A stretch of 64,000 bases of DNA from Amborella trichopoda (lineage: Eukaryota; Streptophyta; Magnoliopsida; Amborellales; Amborellaceae): positions 205,213 through 269,212 of the forward strand of contig NW_006499591.1 in NCBI RefSeq assembly GCF_000471905.2, read 5' to 3'. A program made the translations under genes and the position numbers. This document shows, piece by piece, positions 1-12,195 of this stretch (position 1 is its first letter; each line of letters opens with the position of its first letter). The notes beneath the pieces are model-generated. The model did no database searches. It was not told the origin of the DNA and was given only the letters and a program-made list of their open reading frames with translations.

Positions 1-1572
1 AGTGAAAAGGGGAAAAAAATGGTTAAAAACTTTTTTGGGATGAAATGATATAAAAAGATTTATTGGGGCTAATTTTTATGGTCAAAAGTCAATAAAAGTG
101 GGAGATAAGAGATGAGGGGGTACAATAAAATCCTTAAGGATTTTTTTATGTTGCTTGAAAGAAAAAAAGAAAGAATGTCTACCATGAAATAATACGAGGA
201 ATTAGGGTTTTATTGACATCACTTCTCAGTTGTTCGATCTGAATAGATGATTAGGATTGCTTAAGTCATAATGTTACACCAAAACACTCTTTGGTTTTTT
301 ATTTTTTTTTATAAAAACGTTTTGAGTGAGATTTGGGGCATCCCATCCTCTTATTAGTGCCCACCTAGCAAAAATAAAAATAAAATATTTCTTGTGAAAA
401 TAAATGACAAAAATATGCCCAAACGTTTCAAGGGTATTCTGGTAATATTTACAAAATTATTATTTTTATCATGTATGCCCTTATCAAATGTACGCATGCC
501 CTAAATTTTACTGCAAAATGATTTATAAAATAAAGATTAAAAATAATACACTATGAGCAATCGAATCAAGATCTGACACTCAAGAGCGAACTTGTAGCAT
601 TGTGACTCAAGCCATCCCAACTATCTACTCACATCAGACGGCTAAGAGTCACAAATACTTTATATGTGTGGGTTTACTTGTAAATCTTTCCCTACTACTA
701 AAGTAATAGTGTTTTAGAGAATGAAGTAGTACCATGTTTGGCCAATTGTATACCACTGCCTTGGTCTCTCCCAAAAGAAAACCCCACACCTACAATATTG
801 TAAATATAACAATAATATGTATTTGTATTTATCCAAAATGGATAAATCTTCTTTTCCTTGCTTCTAAAGGTATGTTGGGGCTTCCCAATTATGAGTCTAC
901 TTTTATGGATTTCCAAAGTTCCAACCAAGTTTCCAACAAACCCCAAAATTACACGTTCTAACAACCGTTATAAGAGTAAGGGTCCCTCCTTCTAGTATGT
1001 GGAAATTAGAAATTGCAACTTACAAACAAACAATCATCATTTTTTAATTATAACCATTAAACAATCATCCTTTTTTAATTATAACCATTACTTTTGCAAG
1101 GATATAAAAAGGATATCAGGAGTAGAAGGGCCCATTATGTCCCTATTTTCTCTAAAAAAGCGCTTGTTGTGTATGTTATTCTTCACAAAATGCGCATTGT
1201 TTTTTCCAGTCTCCTGTTAAAGTATCAATTAACTTCCTGTTATATAGATTATTAACGTTATAACATTCCATAACAAATTCTCAAGCTATTTTTCTTTTCA
1301 GTGTTAACTTAGAACTTTCTATGAACTCTTTAAAACATACATAGACATCAGTATAACAACAGATTTTAAATTTTTTTATTTTCCAATGTGCAACTTAGAA
1401 CTTTCTATTTAACTCCTTTGAAATATAAAAATACATTCATATCATCATGATCATCATTATGAGGGGCTTTTTTTAACTTAAACTTTCTTTAAACCGTTCA
1501 AGATTTGTATTAAGTAGGCAGGCAATGTAAAACTTTGTCAAAACTTTTCAAGAATCCTCAAAAAAAAAATAA

Positions 1573-1596
1573 TATATATATATATATATATATATA
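1573..1596. repeat. (TA)n microsatellite
   Basis: About twelve uninterrupted TA units directly after an A-rich tract. Confidence 0.9.
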
Positions 1597-1838
1597 CACT
1601 TACTGATACACAAGAAATTTTGAACCTTGATTTTATATTGAAGCTAAGCATGTTTGCGCATCATAGTGATCTAGTAATGCTTGATCCATTTTAATTCTTA
1701 TGTATGATAGGAGAACACTACTACATGGTTTCCAAAACGCTAATTTTCCCTACCCGTGCTATTCAATTAGATTGTGCAGCTAAAAAGCCATATAATAAGG
1801 AAAGTTGTTTCATGAGTCAGTGGGCACAAGAGCCCTTA

Positions 1839-1916
1839 AGATATGATATGTCTATAAATAAGATATGATATGTCTATAAATATGATATGATATGATATGT
1901 CTATAAATATGATATG
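1839..1916. repeat. short tandem repeat with core GATATGTCTATAAAT
   Basis: Three imperfect direct copies of a unit of about 22-27 bp (GATATGATATGTCTATAAAT), the third with an extra GATAT step. Simple local duplication; no function is implied. Confidence 0.85.
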
Positions 1917-2680
1917 GACGGTGCATAAAAAAAGTAAAAAATTATATTTTCTTTTCATTTTTATTATCATCTTGGCCTAGATGATGAATAATAATAAAAC
2001 ATAAAAATTAGGAAAAAAAATCATCTAAAATGAATTTTAGTGGGAGGACGCATATGTACCTATGAGTTGGATGCCTCACAGAAACCCCATCCCTAAAATA
2101 ACTATTATTATTTCCACTGTCATTATTATGATGTAACAACTTGACTCCTGTGATATCATGTTCCTTGGTATTTAATAAAAAACTATCAAGAAATGAAAAT
2201 AACAACTGTTCTTCTAAATACGAGAAATCACAACAACGATTCTCAAAATAACATAAATATCAAGAACTATTGTGGAGAAAGATGTCTTTTCTACGAAAAT
2301 ACAATAATATATTTTTAAGTATTACTTATTACTCTCTTTCCTTTTCTGTTCTCACTGTGATGCAACCTTGTTTTTTATTTTCACCCCATTTTCCCCTCTT
2401 TTGGTTAAAATCATTATTAACTATTATTATATAAGAGTGAGGATAATTAAGACCATTATTTCTGTATAATCCACATAAAAATATTCAAAGAAATGAACAA
2501 ACCCCAAATCCTAATACGTGCCAAACATGGACAATGAAAAACTGCAAAAAATGGGCAAGTATCTCACTGTCTTTTAAGCAACATTAGAGAAAGGTGCAAT
2601 GGGTTCACAGATGTCACTCCACTGAATGAGGGATGTTTGATTCTTTCCCATGGTCTTCAAGCAAATGGGTGTTTGATAAA

Positions 2681-2984
2681 TTGGTGATATGCAACTAGCC
2701 GATCTAGATCGGGAATCAATCTAATAGATCTGGATCCTATAAAATATCAGGAGTCGGATGATTCCCCCCATGAACCAGCGGGTTCTCGCCCGTTTGTACG
2801 GGCTCTATGATAGAGCCGAGGGGTTTTGTCAAATAACTATTACAAACTGCCTCCATTTTTATTTTATTTTATTTTATTTTTTGAATCACTGAATCAACAT
2901 GTTTTGGCCAGTTCCTACCGGTTCTAGCATAGAACTAGCTAGAATCGGTCCCACTTATTTTTTTTAATTTTTCCATATCACCAA
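2681..2984. mobile_element. possible small inverted-repeat element
   Basis: TTGGTGATATG at the left end is matched by CATATCACCAA at the right end, giving an 11-bp terminal inverted repeat around about 300 bp. Inside are GC-rich palindromic stretches (GATCTAGATC, GGTTCTAGCATAGAACTAG). No clear target duplication was found, so this may be a MITE fragment or chance. Confidence 0.35.
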
Positions 2985-3137
2985 TCCACACGTCGATCTG
3001 GCAAGCCGGATTAGAAATTCAAAGGGATAATCCAGGTCACTTATCCATTTTTTTTAAAACCTTGAAGCACAATATATACTCTTAGGACGTGCGAGCATTA
3101 GGAAGAATGCATAAAAGTAAAAAGAAATTTGGAATAA

Positions 3138-3503
3138 TTACATTAAAAATGAAATAAACCATTTCCAAAAAAAAAAATACACATGCTTCTCGTAATTTAA
3201 GAGGACCAAAAGCAGTAACCCACGATAATCATGGGAAAAATAAATTTTTGGCCCTATGGAACCAATTCGCTCGTAGGAAAGAACATACCTATTTAAGTTT
3301 GAATGCGGTTTTTTACAAAATTGAATTGGCGGACCCCTCAAAGGAATCAACTTTCCCATGATGTCCGCTACTTTTCCCATGAAACAAATATGGGCAACTA
3401 GTGATTTGCCGAACTTTCCTAAAAAAAAAAAAGGCATCCCCATGATCTTATCATCGATTCGGGGCTCGTCTCGTTTTCTTTCTTCCACTCTCTTTTTCTC
3501 CAT
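3138..3503 (-). CDS. unrecognised 121-residue ORF
   Basis: An uninterrupted minus-strand frame of 121 codons starts at an ATG at 3503. The predicted peptide begins with a charged segment (MEKKRVEERKRDEPR), has a central part with Gly, Lys and His, and ends in hydrophobic and aromatic stretches (LLLLVLLNYEKHVYFFF). I recognise no family. Composition near the C-terminus is set partly by A/T runs, which weakens the case for coding. There are no obvious splice sites or neighbouring exons. It could be a chance ORF, an organelle-derived or transposon-derived relic, or a small orphan gene; a chance ORF is the safest reading. Confidence 0.2.
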   Translation of the reverse strand: MEKKRVEERKRDEPRIDDKIMGMPFFFLGKFGKSLVAHICFMGKVADIMGKLIPLRGPPIQFCKKPHSNLNRYVLSYERIGSIGPKIYFSHDYRGLLLLVLLNYEKHVYFFFWKWFISFLM

Positions 3504-4253
3504 AGTAGCTTAATGCCTAAGATGGGATATCTCTTCTTTTAGAAACTTGTATCTGTCGTGAGTTATTTGGGCCTTTGGGGTTCTGCCTGAGGGCTTTAAC
3601 TCCCCTACGAGAGGTTAATGCCTACGATAGGGCATAGTCCGTTTTTCGGCCTTAGTGAGCTCTGTCACGGTTTTTAGGTCCTTATTTAGGAATTTGAACT
3701 CCAGTGTGTAGCAAAAATTAGTATCTTTGGGGAGTTGTGAGAGTTGGACTGTGCTTCGGGTGGGTGCTTTGCGGTCATTAGACCCCACCCCTTCGCTTCC
3801 TCATCTCCTTTACCTCACTTCCCTTCCTTTCCACTATAGCCTTTCCACCCGACTTCCCTTCCAGTTTCTTTTTTTTCCCTCCCTCTTTTTCTTTGACCTA
3901 TTATTTAAATCCTATTTTTTGGTCATTGATTTTATGGTATTTCTTCGGGGTGCCATTACTGAGCTCGTAGTGCATTGCACCAAGCTTGGCCTGTGAGATT
4001 ATTGCATAAAAGATGTTGTTTTTTGGTGGTGTCTTAGTGAGTGGACATTTTTTTTTATTATTTTTTTTTTTTAATTGTTTTCGCAGATGGTACAAGATCC
4101 TTAGAGGTAAGGGTTATGTTTTGTCTGGTACTTATAGTTGATCTTCCCGATGTATGGAGTATTCTTTGTATTTCTCTATTTATTCCTCTTTTACTTATTA
4201 TTGTACATATACAGCTCTGCTCTTTTTTAATGATAGTAGTCTTTAACATTAAA
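3504..4253. other. intergenic stretch with a pyrimidine-rich block
   Basis: A strongly C/T-rich block at about 3780-3900 and a T-rich block at about 4045-4078, ending in TTTTCGCAG, look like a 5' leader and a splice acceptor. No coding exon follows that I can identify. No gene is called. Confidence 0.4.
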
Positions 4254-4277
4254 ATATATATATATATATATATATAT
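4254..4277. repeat. (TA)n microsatellite
   Basis: About twelve AT/TA units at the left edge of the inverted-repeat element that follows. Confidence 0.9.
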
Positions 4278-4700
4278 GAATGAAGATGCTAGGGTGAGTG
4301 TACTAGCTACGAAAAAAAAATTAGTCCAACAACCCAGATTCATGGATGTCCAGTAGTGTTTGAATTTTAATTTTTTTCTACAATCCAAATCACTTGAAAT
4401 TTGGAGTGCGTATATATCAAAAATAGGTGAATAACTATCAAAAAAATATTTTACATGAAATAAATTGACCAAAGTACTCCTAAAAAGTTTTGGGGGTATT
4501 TTGGTTAATATTTTTTACAAATAATTTTTTTTATATTTTTATTAGGTGCGGCTTGATGAGAAGAACACACGCCTGAAATTACAGGTGATTTGGATTTGTA
4601 AAAAAATTAAAATGAAAATTCAAACACCACCGGACATCTGTGATCGTCAAATTGCCATTGGGCTCATTTTTACCTTATAAGCTAGTGGGCTCATCCAAGC
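4278..4700. mobile_element. MITE-like element with long inverted arms
   Basis: The left arm (about 4278-4400, with GGATGTCCAGTAGTGTTTG and CAATCCAAATCACTTG) is matched in inverted orientation by the right arm (about 4580-4700), which reads GATGTCCGGTGGTGTTTG and CAAATCCAAATCACCTG on the minus strand. Arms of roughly 110 bp flank about 180 bp of AT-rich sequence. No coding potential. Family not assigned. Confidence 0.6.
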
Positions 4701-4719
4701 TTTTTCTATATATATATAT

Positions 4720-5258
4720 GGGCAGTGATTTCATGCAATGATTGTATCATAGTATAATGCAACAGTATTCAAAAAACATGTTAGGGCCATTTGTTTGATG
4801 CAAATTTTAAAATATATACTATTTTCATTCTAATGAATAATCACAAAAAAGAAAATTTTGAAAACGCAACCTAGAAAATAATTTTTTAGCCCAATTAACA
4901 TAGGCCATCCATTTTGATAAGATGTTTACATCGAGGCCTTCGAAGGATTTTTTCCTTTCCAATTTTTTTAGATGGCATTATTATCATTAGATGAATAATG
5001 TTAAAAAAAAAAAATGATTTTGAATTTGTAAAGGTTAAGATCTTGCAATTCACCAAATGATGGTCTAGATTCGTTGTTGGAGGGGACTCATTTTGAGCAT
5101 ATCTAGGTTTCAAATTGAACCTATTTTTTTAGGGGTTAATTATTGAGATGAAAAGAGTGTGTGTGCAAAATTTTGGGTCATACAAAAATCACAAGCATAG
5201 TCTTCTAGAAGTGTGTTGCATTATGCTATGATACAACCGTTGCATGAGATCACTACCC
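4720..5258 (+). mobile_element. long-TIR MITE, copy 1 (possibly Mutator-like)
   Basis: The left end reads GGGCAGTGATTTCATGCAA and the inverted right end GGGTAGTGATCTCATGCAA; similarity continues inward for over 40 bp around TTGTATCATAGTATAATGCAAC. Flanking 9-mers TATATATAT and TATAAATAA agree at 7 of 9 positions, which would fit a Mutator-type 9-bp duplication but is weak in TA-rich DNA. About 540 bp, non-coding. A second copy in opposite orientation lies 0.3 kb to the right. Confidence 0.65.
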
Positions 5259-5571
5259 TATAAATAAGGCATTTGCCCTTCATATTGTACTTAAAATTTT
5301 AGGGTCCGTAACCAAATCACTCGTGAAAATACTCTATAAAATTAGTTACACACCTCTTGAATTAACGAGTTTCATACCCAAGAAATCGTCCAAAACCATA
5401 TCTTTCATACTTAATGTACACAAATGATGAAAGGTCAAGAAGACCTAAACACACGAATTTCCACGATCAAGAAGATCTAAACACACGATTGTCACCAATG
5501 AAGGAATGACCTTCCATGTAGGTAGCCTATCATGTGCAAAGAGGCGAAATCACTAAGACACTTTCCATGTA
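5259..5571. other. spacer between the two MITE copies
   Basis: AT-rich sequence with a short near-duplication (AAGAAGACCTAAACACACGA and AAGAAGATCTAAACACACGA, about 5437-5488). No gene seen. Confidence 0.5.
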
Positions 5572-6105
5572 GGGCGGTGATTTCATGCAACGGTTGTATC
5601 ATAGTATACTATAACGACACTTCTAAAAAACCATGTTTGTGGTATTTGTATGACCAAATTTTATAGACGCACCGTCTTCATCTCAATAATCAATCCAAAA
5701 AAAAATACGTTCAATTTGAACTTTAGATATGGTCAAAATGAGTCCCCACCAAAACCGAATCTAGACCGGTGAATTTCAAGATCTTAGTCTTTATAAACTC
5801 AAAATATTTTTTTTTTTTTAACATTGTTCATCTAATGATAATTAATCCATCCAAAAAAATTGAAAATGAAAAAAAATCTTCAAATACCTAGATCTAAACA
5901 TCTCACCAAAATGAACGGTCTATGTTAATTGGGCTAAAAAAATACTTTTTAAGTTGTGTTATCAAAATTTTATTTTTTTTGTGATTGTTCATTAGAATGA
6001 AAAGAGTGTATATTTTAATTTTTGGATCAAACAAATGATCATAACATGGTTTTTGAAGTTGTTGCATCATATTACTATACAATTGTTGCATGAAATCATT
6101 GCTCC
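5572..6105 (-). mobile_element. long-TIR MITE, copy 2, inverted relative to copy 1
   Basis: The left end reads GGGCGGTGATTTCATGCAAC; the right end on the minus strand reads GGAGCAATGATTTCATGCAAC. The interior is the reverse complement of copy 1: the segment with AATTGGGCTAAAAAA at about 5927 matches TTTTTTAGCCCAATT at about 4885. Non-coding. No target duplication visible, perhaps because the adjacent foldback element inserted at its right edge. Confidence 0.65.
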
Positions 6106-6110
6106 TATTT

Positions 6111-6353
6111 ATATGTGGAAATTACAAAGAAGGTTGGTCAATCCACTTTTGTTTTATTTTTCAAAAAATTGCCCTTCGATCAAATTGAATTTTGATTTTT
6201 TTTTTCATTAGTAGGGCAGTACCTTAAAACTTGATGCACAACCCTACTAATGAAAAAATAAAATAAAAATAAAATTTTGGGTTAACTGAGGGGTAATTTC
6301 GAAAAAAATTAAAAAACAGGAGTTGACTGACTTTCTTTGTAATTTCCACATAT
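6111..6353. mobile_element. foldback MITE
   Basis: Almost the whole 243-bp unit folds back on itself. The outer arm ATATGTGGAAATTACAAAGA is repeated in inverted form at the other end, and the centre holds a perfect CATTAGTAGGG / CCCTACTAATG hairpin around 6206-6253. Non-coding. Transcription across it could give a short hairpin RNA. Confidence 0.7.
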
Positions 6354-6532
6354 AAGCAAAGTGTTTCGTATTTCACCTAAAATTTTTAGGGTCCATACAT
6401 AAATCATTATATTTTCATCTAAACCTGATTACATCTTAGTTATCATACCAAGTCAAAGGCTTTCACTACTTTAAAGAAAAAGAAAGCAAGACCATCTTTA
6501 GCCTCCAAAATTGAAGTTGAAGCAATTGTTAT

Positions 6533-8496
6533 TGTTGGGTTTATCTGGCCTTTAAAGGCCTTATGAGTGTGCAATGAAAAACATTTATTATAGTGGAATA
6601 TAAACTCAATGAAAGTGTGGTCCCTCGTGGACCATACTAAGCAAATAATATTTGCTAATATCGGATTGTGCTTGATGATCTAGGTCAGTCGGTTGGAAAA
6701 TCCAAGGTACCTGGGCAGAATAAACTGAGAAGGGTTTTGGGTTAGCCCTTGATGAGGTCGGAGCTTATGCCTGGATGAGTGAGCCGATGGACTGTCTGAT
6801 CCTTGTGTGTGATGATAGGCTTGGAGAGACGGGGGACCAAATCCTCATCCATGTTCCATCACACGGTATGCATATTGATAGATCATTCGAAAAAACCAGT
6901 TATCCACCTTTGGGTGAAGTGTATGCATGTACGAGAGAGATACCCCTATGTATCATAGAGCTGTAGTCACATCAGGTCGTGGTGACCTTGACGCGTCTCT
7001 AGGGGAGGAGCTATAATCCACAAACTGGGATTGTGACCCCTTGGCTCATCGGCCAGACTTTGGTGACCCGCTAATGAGCCCCTGCTTGGACTGAAACACT
7101 AGGTCGGTTTGATAAAGCAAGTGTGGTCTGTAGTCCATAGTTGAAGGTGAAGTACCCCGTGATCGTTGATAGAATTCCTAAACCATATGGATCCGCTTCC
7201 CATCATATTAATTTAATTGTGTTTATTTTATTATTAAATTATTTTAGATTTGTTATTTGAATTTTTATAAGTCATTTGATATTTTATTTATTATTTTTGG
7301 ACTTATAAAAATGAAGTTATTAATTTACAAAGTTATAATGTTTTAAAATTAGTTTTGTTCGATTTTAAAATATTTATAAAAAAATACATGGGGGCCTAAA
7401 GTGCACATGGGTCCATCATGTGGGTATTGGGTGAGGCCCCACGTGCCTCATATGGGTGGCACGCCCCACCCTTGGATGCCTCTTATTTGATTACTTTGAG
7501 TACAAGTTTATTGAATATGGTAACTCTATCTTGTAGCATTTAGTCAAATATTGATTAGGAAATATAGACCATATCTTATCTTGATTATTGAAGGAATATC
7601 TTGACTTGATATTATTCTAATATTCTTATGGAAAATATGAGATGGAATATGCAATTTTATGGTATACATTATATCTTTGATAGATTTAATTTATTTAAAT
7701 ATATTGATGGGAAAATGGTTTAAAAAAAAGGGGATAATGGTCTATGTACCTTCCATAATGTTGATGACTCATTTATGGAATGGATGGCTCTGATCTCTCA
7801 CCCCACAAGTCACTTTGATCAACGGACTAGATTTAATATCATGAAAGAGGCAAACTATGGGAAAACCCTAAAGAAACCCTAGACCTAAATTTCACTATAA
7901 ATAGGGGTGCTCTCCCCCCATCTCTACACACATCTATCTCTCCCATAAACTCTTTCTCTCCTCCCTAGGGGCCACGCCCCTCTCTCACCTCTTAGGCATT
8001 CTCTCTCTAACCTTCTCTCTCCTCTCTAGACTTAAGAAGAAACTAGGGTAAGAAATCATAGGGAAGAGTAGAGTTATTTTTGGGGGTTAGCGTTTTGTAG
8101 ATATCTAAGGGTGGTTACTTAGTTTGGCCGAAATTAGCGTTCCCAACTCGAGATTGAAACTAGACCACTGATCCCTTACTATTGGATGTGGTGACTCGAT
8201 GTGAGGTGTAATAAGCTCGGTTGAGGAAATCTCCGGCATCTTCTCTTTTACTTTCTTATTTTTTTATTTTATATTCTCAAGTATAGTATTAAGTTATAAA
8301 AATGGCATCAAGTGGTTGAGTTTTATTTTTATTGTTGTCCTGTTTTATTTTGAAATATTTATTTATTGTAAAAAGACCATCTGTAAGTGATCTTTTTGCC
8401 AATATAAAAAATGGGTGATTATTATCATTATAAAATAAATAAATAAATAAATAAAATTGTATTCCCCTGAAAAAGATCACATAGGTCTTTCTTTCA
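6533..8496 (+). mobile_element. long terminal repeat, plus orientation
   Basis: The unit begins TGTTGGGTTTATCTGGCC and ends AGGTCTTTCTTTCA, so it has TG...CA ends. It is an inverted, diverged copy of the LTRs of the Copia element at 9393-17169 (shared blocks include the GGCCAGACTTTGGTGACC region and GATCACATAGGTCTTTC). A TATA box (TATAAATA) lies at 7896-7903, followed by a pyrimidine-rich leader. Flanking 5-mers differ (GTTAT and ATTAC) and no primer-binding site follows, so it is not a clean solo LTR. Confidence 0.75.
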
Positions 8497-9392
8497 ATTA
8501 CATATTATAAACTCTCTGACTCTAATATATGCTCTTCAAGCAAAATTTTATTGAAGTGTCTTTCACTCTAATATATGAAACTTACCCTTTCTAGAATTGG
8601 ATTGAAGAGATTACTCTGATAGTTGATAGACCATTTTATAATTGTTAAAGATGGTAATTGAAGAGACATAACTCTTCATCTTTCAAGGGATTGAAAGATT
8701 ATATTGGTGAAGTCTAAATAACACTTTCCTCTATGTATATGGGACAAGAACTTCTGTTTTGGGATATGGTTTTGCACACTATTTTTCAGACCTCCACTTT
8801 CTTGTATTAACTTTCTCTCTAGAAAAGACAACTTATGTACTCTAGGTCTTCAAGTACTATTGCATTTGCACGAGATGTAATCTTTTGTTTCCTTATACCC
8901 CGAGGACACATAGAACTTATAAGCATATGATATTCATTAGTGAGGAAATATTATCTTTTATGTTGGATTTGATGATTATCCAAAATTACCTACGTAAATA
9001 AATATCATATTATGTGTGATTGAGATTGATATTGATAAGTTTCCTAACATAAGTAGAATTCCAAAAGGATTAGGACTCTAGATATATCTCTTGGTTCTTG
9101 AGATATATGTAACACATAACCTTATATATATGATATGAAAGTGCAGAGAAGTGTATGTCTTATTTGGGTCACCATATGATAAATGTCGTTTCCTAGAGAG
9201 AGAGAGGCAGGGTCTCCTGCCTCCTAGAAATCGAGGGGCTAGTTTTTTGTAGAGAAGTGGTTCTTATGAAGATTTTGGGTGGTTTCCCCTTTCAGTGTGA
9301 AAAAATCATTGTTGCTCTCAAAGTTAGTTTCCCTTTTTAGTGAGAGAAAGTCTTTGTTGCTTTCAAGGTTCTCCTCCGGGACAGTAGTTTAG
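8497..9392. other. spacer between inverted LTRs, probable retroelement remnant
   Basis: About 0.9 kb of AT-rich sequence with no coding match. It contains near-repeats (AGTGTGAAAAAATCATTG and AGTGAGAGAAAGTCTTTG near 9295-9355) just before the right-hand LTR. Probably leftover leader sequence of a retrotransposon, but nothing is diagnostic. Confidence 0.4.
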
Positions 9393-11437
9393 TGAAAGAA
9401 AGACCTATGTGATATTTTAATAGAGAATCATATATTTATTATTATTATTTTTTCACCCCTTTTGTTTTAGCAAAATATCACTTACAAAGTAGCCTTATTA
9501 CAATAACACATGCTTTAAAATAAAATCAACATAGCAATAAAACCAATATCTTAAAACTTGATCTCATTGAAATAACTATGCACTATGCTTGATAATATAA
9601 AGATAAGATTGCAAGTAATAAAAGTGAAGAGTGCCGGAGATTACCTCAATCGGGCTTATTACACCTCACACTGAGTCGCCACTATCCGATGATGCGGGAT
9701 CAATGAACAACCTTCAATCTCAACTGGGAAAGCAAGTTTAGGCCAAGCCACACCAATAGAACATGAACCCCTTCGATCTCAAACTCAAGCCTTAGGCGAA
9801 TTCCCTTAGAGAGAGATGAATTCTCTTTTTGCTACACCCTAAAACCCAGCCACAAATCTACAGATGAGAGATGGGAGAGAAAAGAACCCCTTAGCTTAAA
9901 CCCTTAGCCCCTTTTTACAATGTGGGAGAGAGAGATCTCAAAGATGAGAGAGTGGGACGTGCTCCCTTTTTTTTTGCTTTCACAAGAGAGAGAAACTTTT
10001 TTTAAGAGAGAGAAATTCTAAGTGGGGCATGCCCTCTTGTGAGATATGAGAGAGAAATATTGGAATTAGGTACAAGATAAGGTGTAGAACTTTTTTGGTA
10101 GAAAGAATCCTTTATTAGAGGTTTTGGACAAGATTATGGTTTCATAGAGTTTTTTTAGCTTGCATCTTTTTGTGAGATTAAATATGAACCATTTATATTT
10201 GGTGACTTGTGGGGGGAGAGATTTGAGTCTTCCATTCCATAGATGAGTCATCAACATTATGGAAAGTGTATAAACCATTATCTTTTTTTTCCTAAACCAT
10301 TTTCCTATCAATAGAAATTAAATAAATTTAATTTAATCAAAATATAATGCATAGCATAAAAGAATACAAATCTACTCAATCTTTCTACAAAATCTTTCAA
10401 ATATATATTAAGTCAATATCTTCCAACCATATGGTCACATGTCTTATCATTAAAAATAGGAAAGAGATTAAAAGGTGGGGCGTGCCACCCAAGGGAGGCA
10501 CTTATGGGCCCCACCTTCTAGAAATATGGTAGGCCCATGTGCACAATGGGCTCCCATGATATTATTATATATTTAAAATTAATAAAAGGATTTTAGAATA
10601 TTATTTGACTATTTAAAATATTGTAAAATCAATATCTTTAATTTTATAAATCCAAAAATTATAAATAAAATATCCAGTGGTTTATAAAAATTCAAATAAT
10701 AATTCTAAAATAATTTCTATCATAAAACAAGTACAATTAAATTAATTTAATGGGAAAATAATCCATATAATTTAGGAATTGAATCAACAATCATGGGGCA
10801 CTCCACCTTCAATTGTAGACTATAGACCACATTTGCTTTATCAGACTGACACAGTGTTTCCCATGACCCACAGTCCAAGCAGGGGCTCATTAGCGGATCA
10901 CCAAAGTCTGGCCGATGAGACAAAAGGTTGCAATCTCAGTATGTGGATTACAGGTCATCCCATAGAGAAGAGTCAATGTCACCTAGACATGATGCGACCA
11001 CAACTCTATGGCGCATAGGGGTATCTTTTGCACATGCATAAGCTTCACTCTGAAAGGTGACTTACTTGCTTTCCCGAACGATCTATCAATATGCATGTCA
11101 TGTGATAGTATATGGATGAGACTTTGGCCCCCATTTTTGTAGGTCACCATCATACACAAGGGTCACACAATCCATCGGCTCACTCATCCAAGCATATGCT
11201 CCGACTTTATCAATGGATGACCCATTAGAACCCTTCTCGATTTGTTCTCTATGTCCAGATAACATGGGTTTTTCCCAACTGACTGGCATAGATCGTCAAG
11301 CACAGCCCGATATCTGCAAACATTGTTTGCATAATATGGTCTACGAGGAACCACACTTCCACTGAGTTCACATTCCACTATATTATTTCATTTTACAAGC
11401 ACTCATAAGGCCTTTAAAGGCCACATAAACCCAACAT
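9393..11437 (-). repeat. 3' LTR of the Copia element
   Basis: On the minus strand it begins TGTTGGGTTTATGTGGCC at 11437 and ends GGTCTTTCTTTCA at 9393. It is collinear with 15096-17169 and inverted relative to 6533-8496. Confidence 0.8.
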
Positions 11438-11455
11438 TTCTCACTTGGCCTTTAA
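11438..11455 (-). other. polypurine tract of the Copia element
   Basis: Immediately upstream of the 3' LTR on the minus strand lies AAGGCCAAGTGAGAAA, a purine-rich stretch of the kind that primes plus-strand DNA synthesis next to TGTTGGG-type Copia LTRs. Confidence 0.6.
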
Positions 11456-11539
11456 AGGCCTTACATTGTCTCTTCCTCATTTTCTCTCATCCCCATCTCC
11501 CTCCCAATTACAATCTCTCTCAAGCATTTTTACGTATTC

Positions 11540-12195
11540 TCTCTCAATACATTAATCATGGCTTTCGTCATCAACCCTTTCACAAAAGGACTAATAAAGG
11601 CAATGTTTTTTTATCTCTTTACCACTCGGATCTCATCTCAAAAGTGGTCGTAACCCATCTTTCATATCGCATTGCGAATCATAGAGTTGTTGTCGCAGAA
11701 TACCATCACGTACCTTTATCGTCTGAGATCATATGTTCATAGGCTCGAAGGAGTTCTTCAAATAAGCTGCTCCCTTTGGTAGCCAAACAACCCCCATCAC
11801 ACATTCGGGTTCCATAGGTAAACAACATTATAGTTTGTTGTTCTAGCTGGGATGTCAAATACTAGCAGGTGCTCCCACTTGAATATTTAGTATATCTTGA
11901 TCTTAATCTTTCTCAATCTCACCTTCACCTCATTCTTCAGGTGATATAAACATGGTTTTATATGCTTGGAGTTCTTATGGAATCATAGCTCTTTTTGACA
12001 TGCATATCGCCATCGCATTGTCGCAGAAAGTCCTAATTTACCTCCGTGATGGACAGTTTCGCTACATCATGTTTATTTGATTTCCAAGAAACCGCACCCC
12101 CTCCAAGCATGAACACATTTTAGATGTAAACTTTGCATCATCTAGATCCGTAAGATAGCTTGCACCTGTATATCTGAATATCCAAGCAACTAAAA
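11540..12195 (-). pseudogene. Copia RNase H / pol C-terminus relic
   Basis: Short minus-strand matches to the end of Copia pol can be read across several frames and stops: GYSDIQVQASYLTD (the GYSDA.YL.D motif) near 12185, CDNAMAICMS and VFCDNNSMIRNA (the CDN..A motif), and VKGLMTKAM just before the polypurine tract, resembling the terminal D..TK.L motif. No frame is continuous. It can encode no functional enzyme but fixes family and orientation. Confidence 0.65.

Larger units (their letters stand above)
1..2670. other. gene-free AT-rich flank
   Basis: No reading frame here resembles a known protein; the open frames are short, AT-rich and lack splice-site context. Apart from a TA microsatellite and a short direct repeat listed separately, I see nothing that can be named. 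Confidence 0.6.

Noticed and set aside
6533..8496. Clean solo LTR with target duplication
   Set aside because: Flanking 5-mers GTTAT and ATTAC do not match, so no solo-LTR claim is made.
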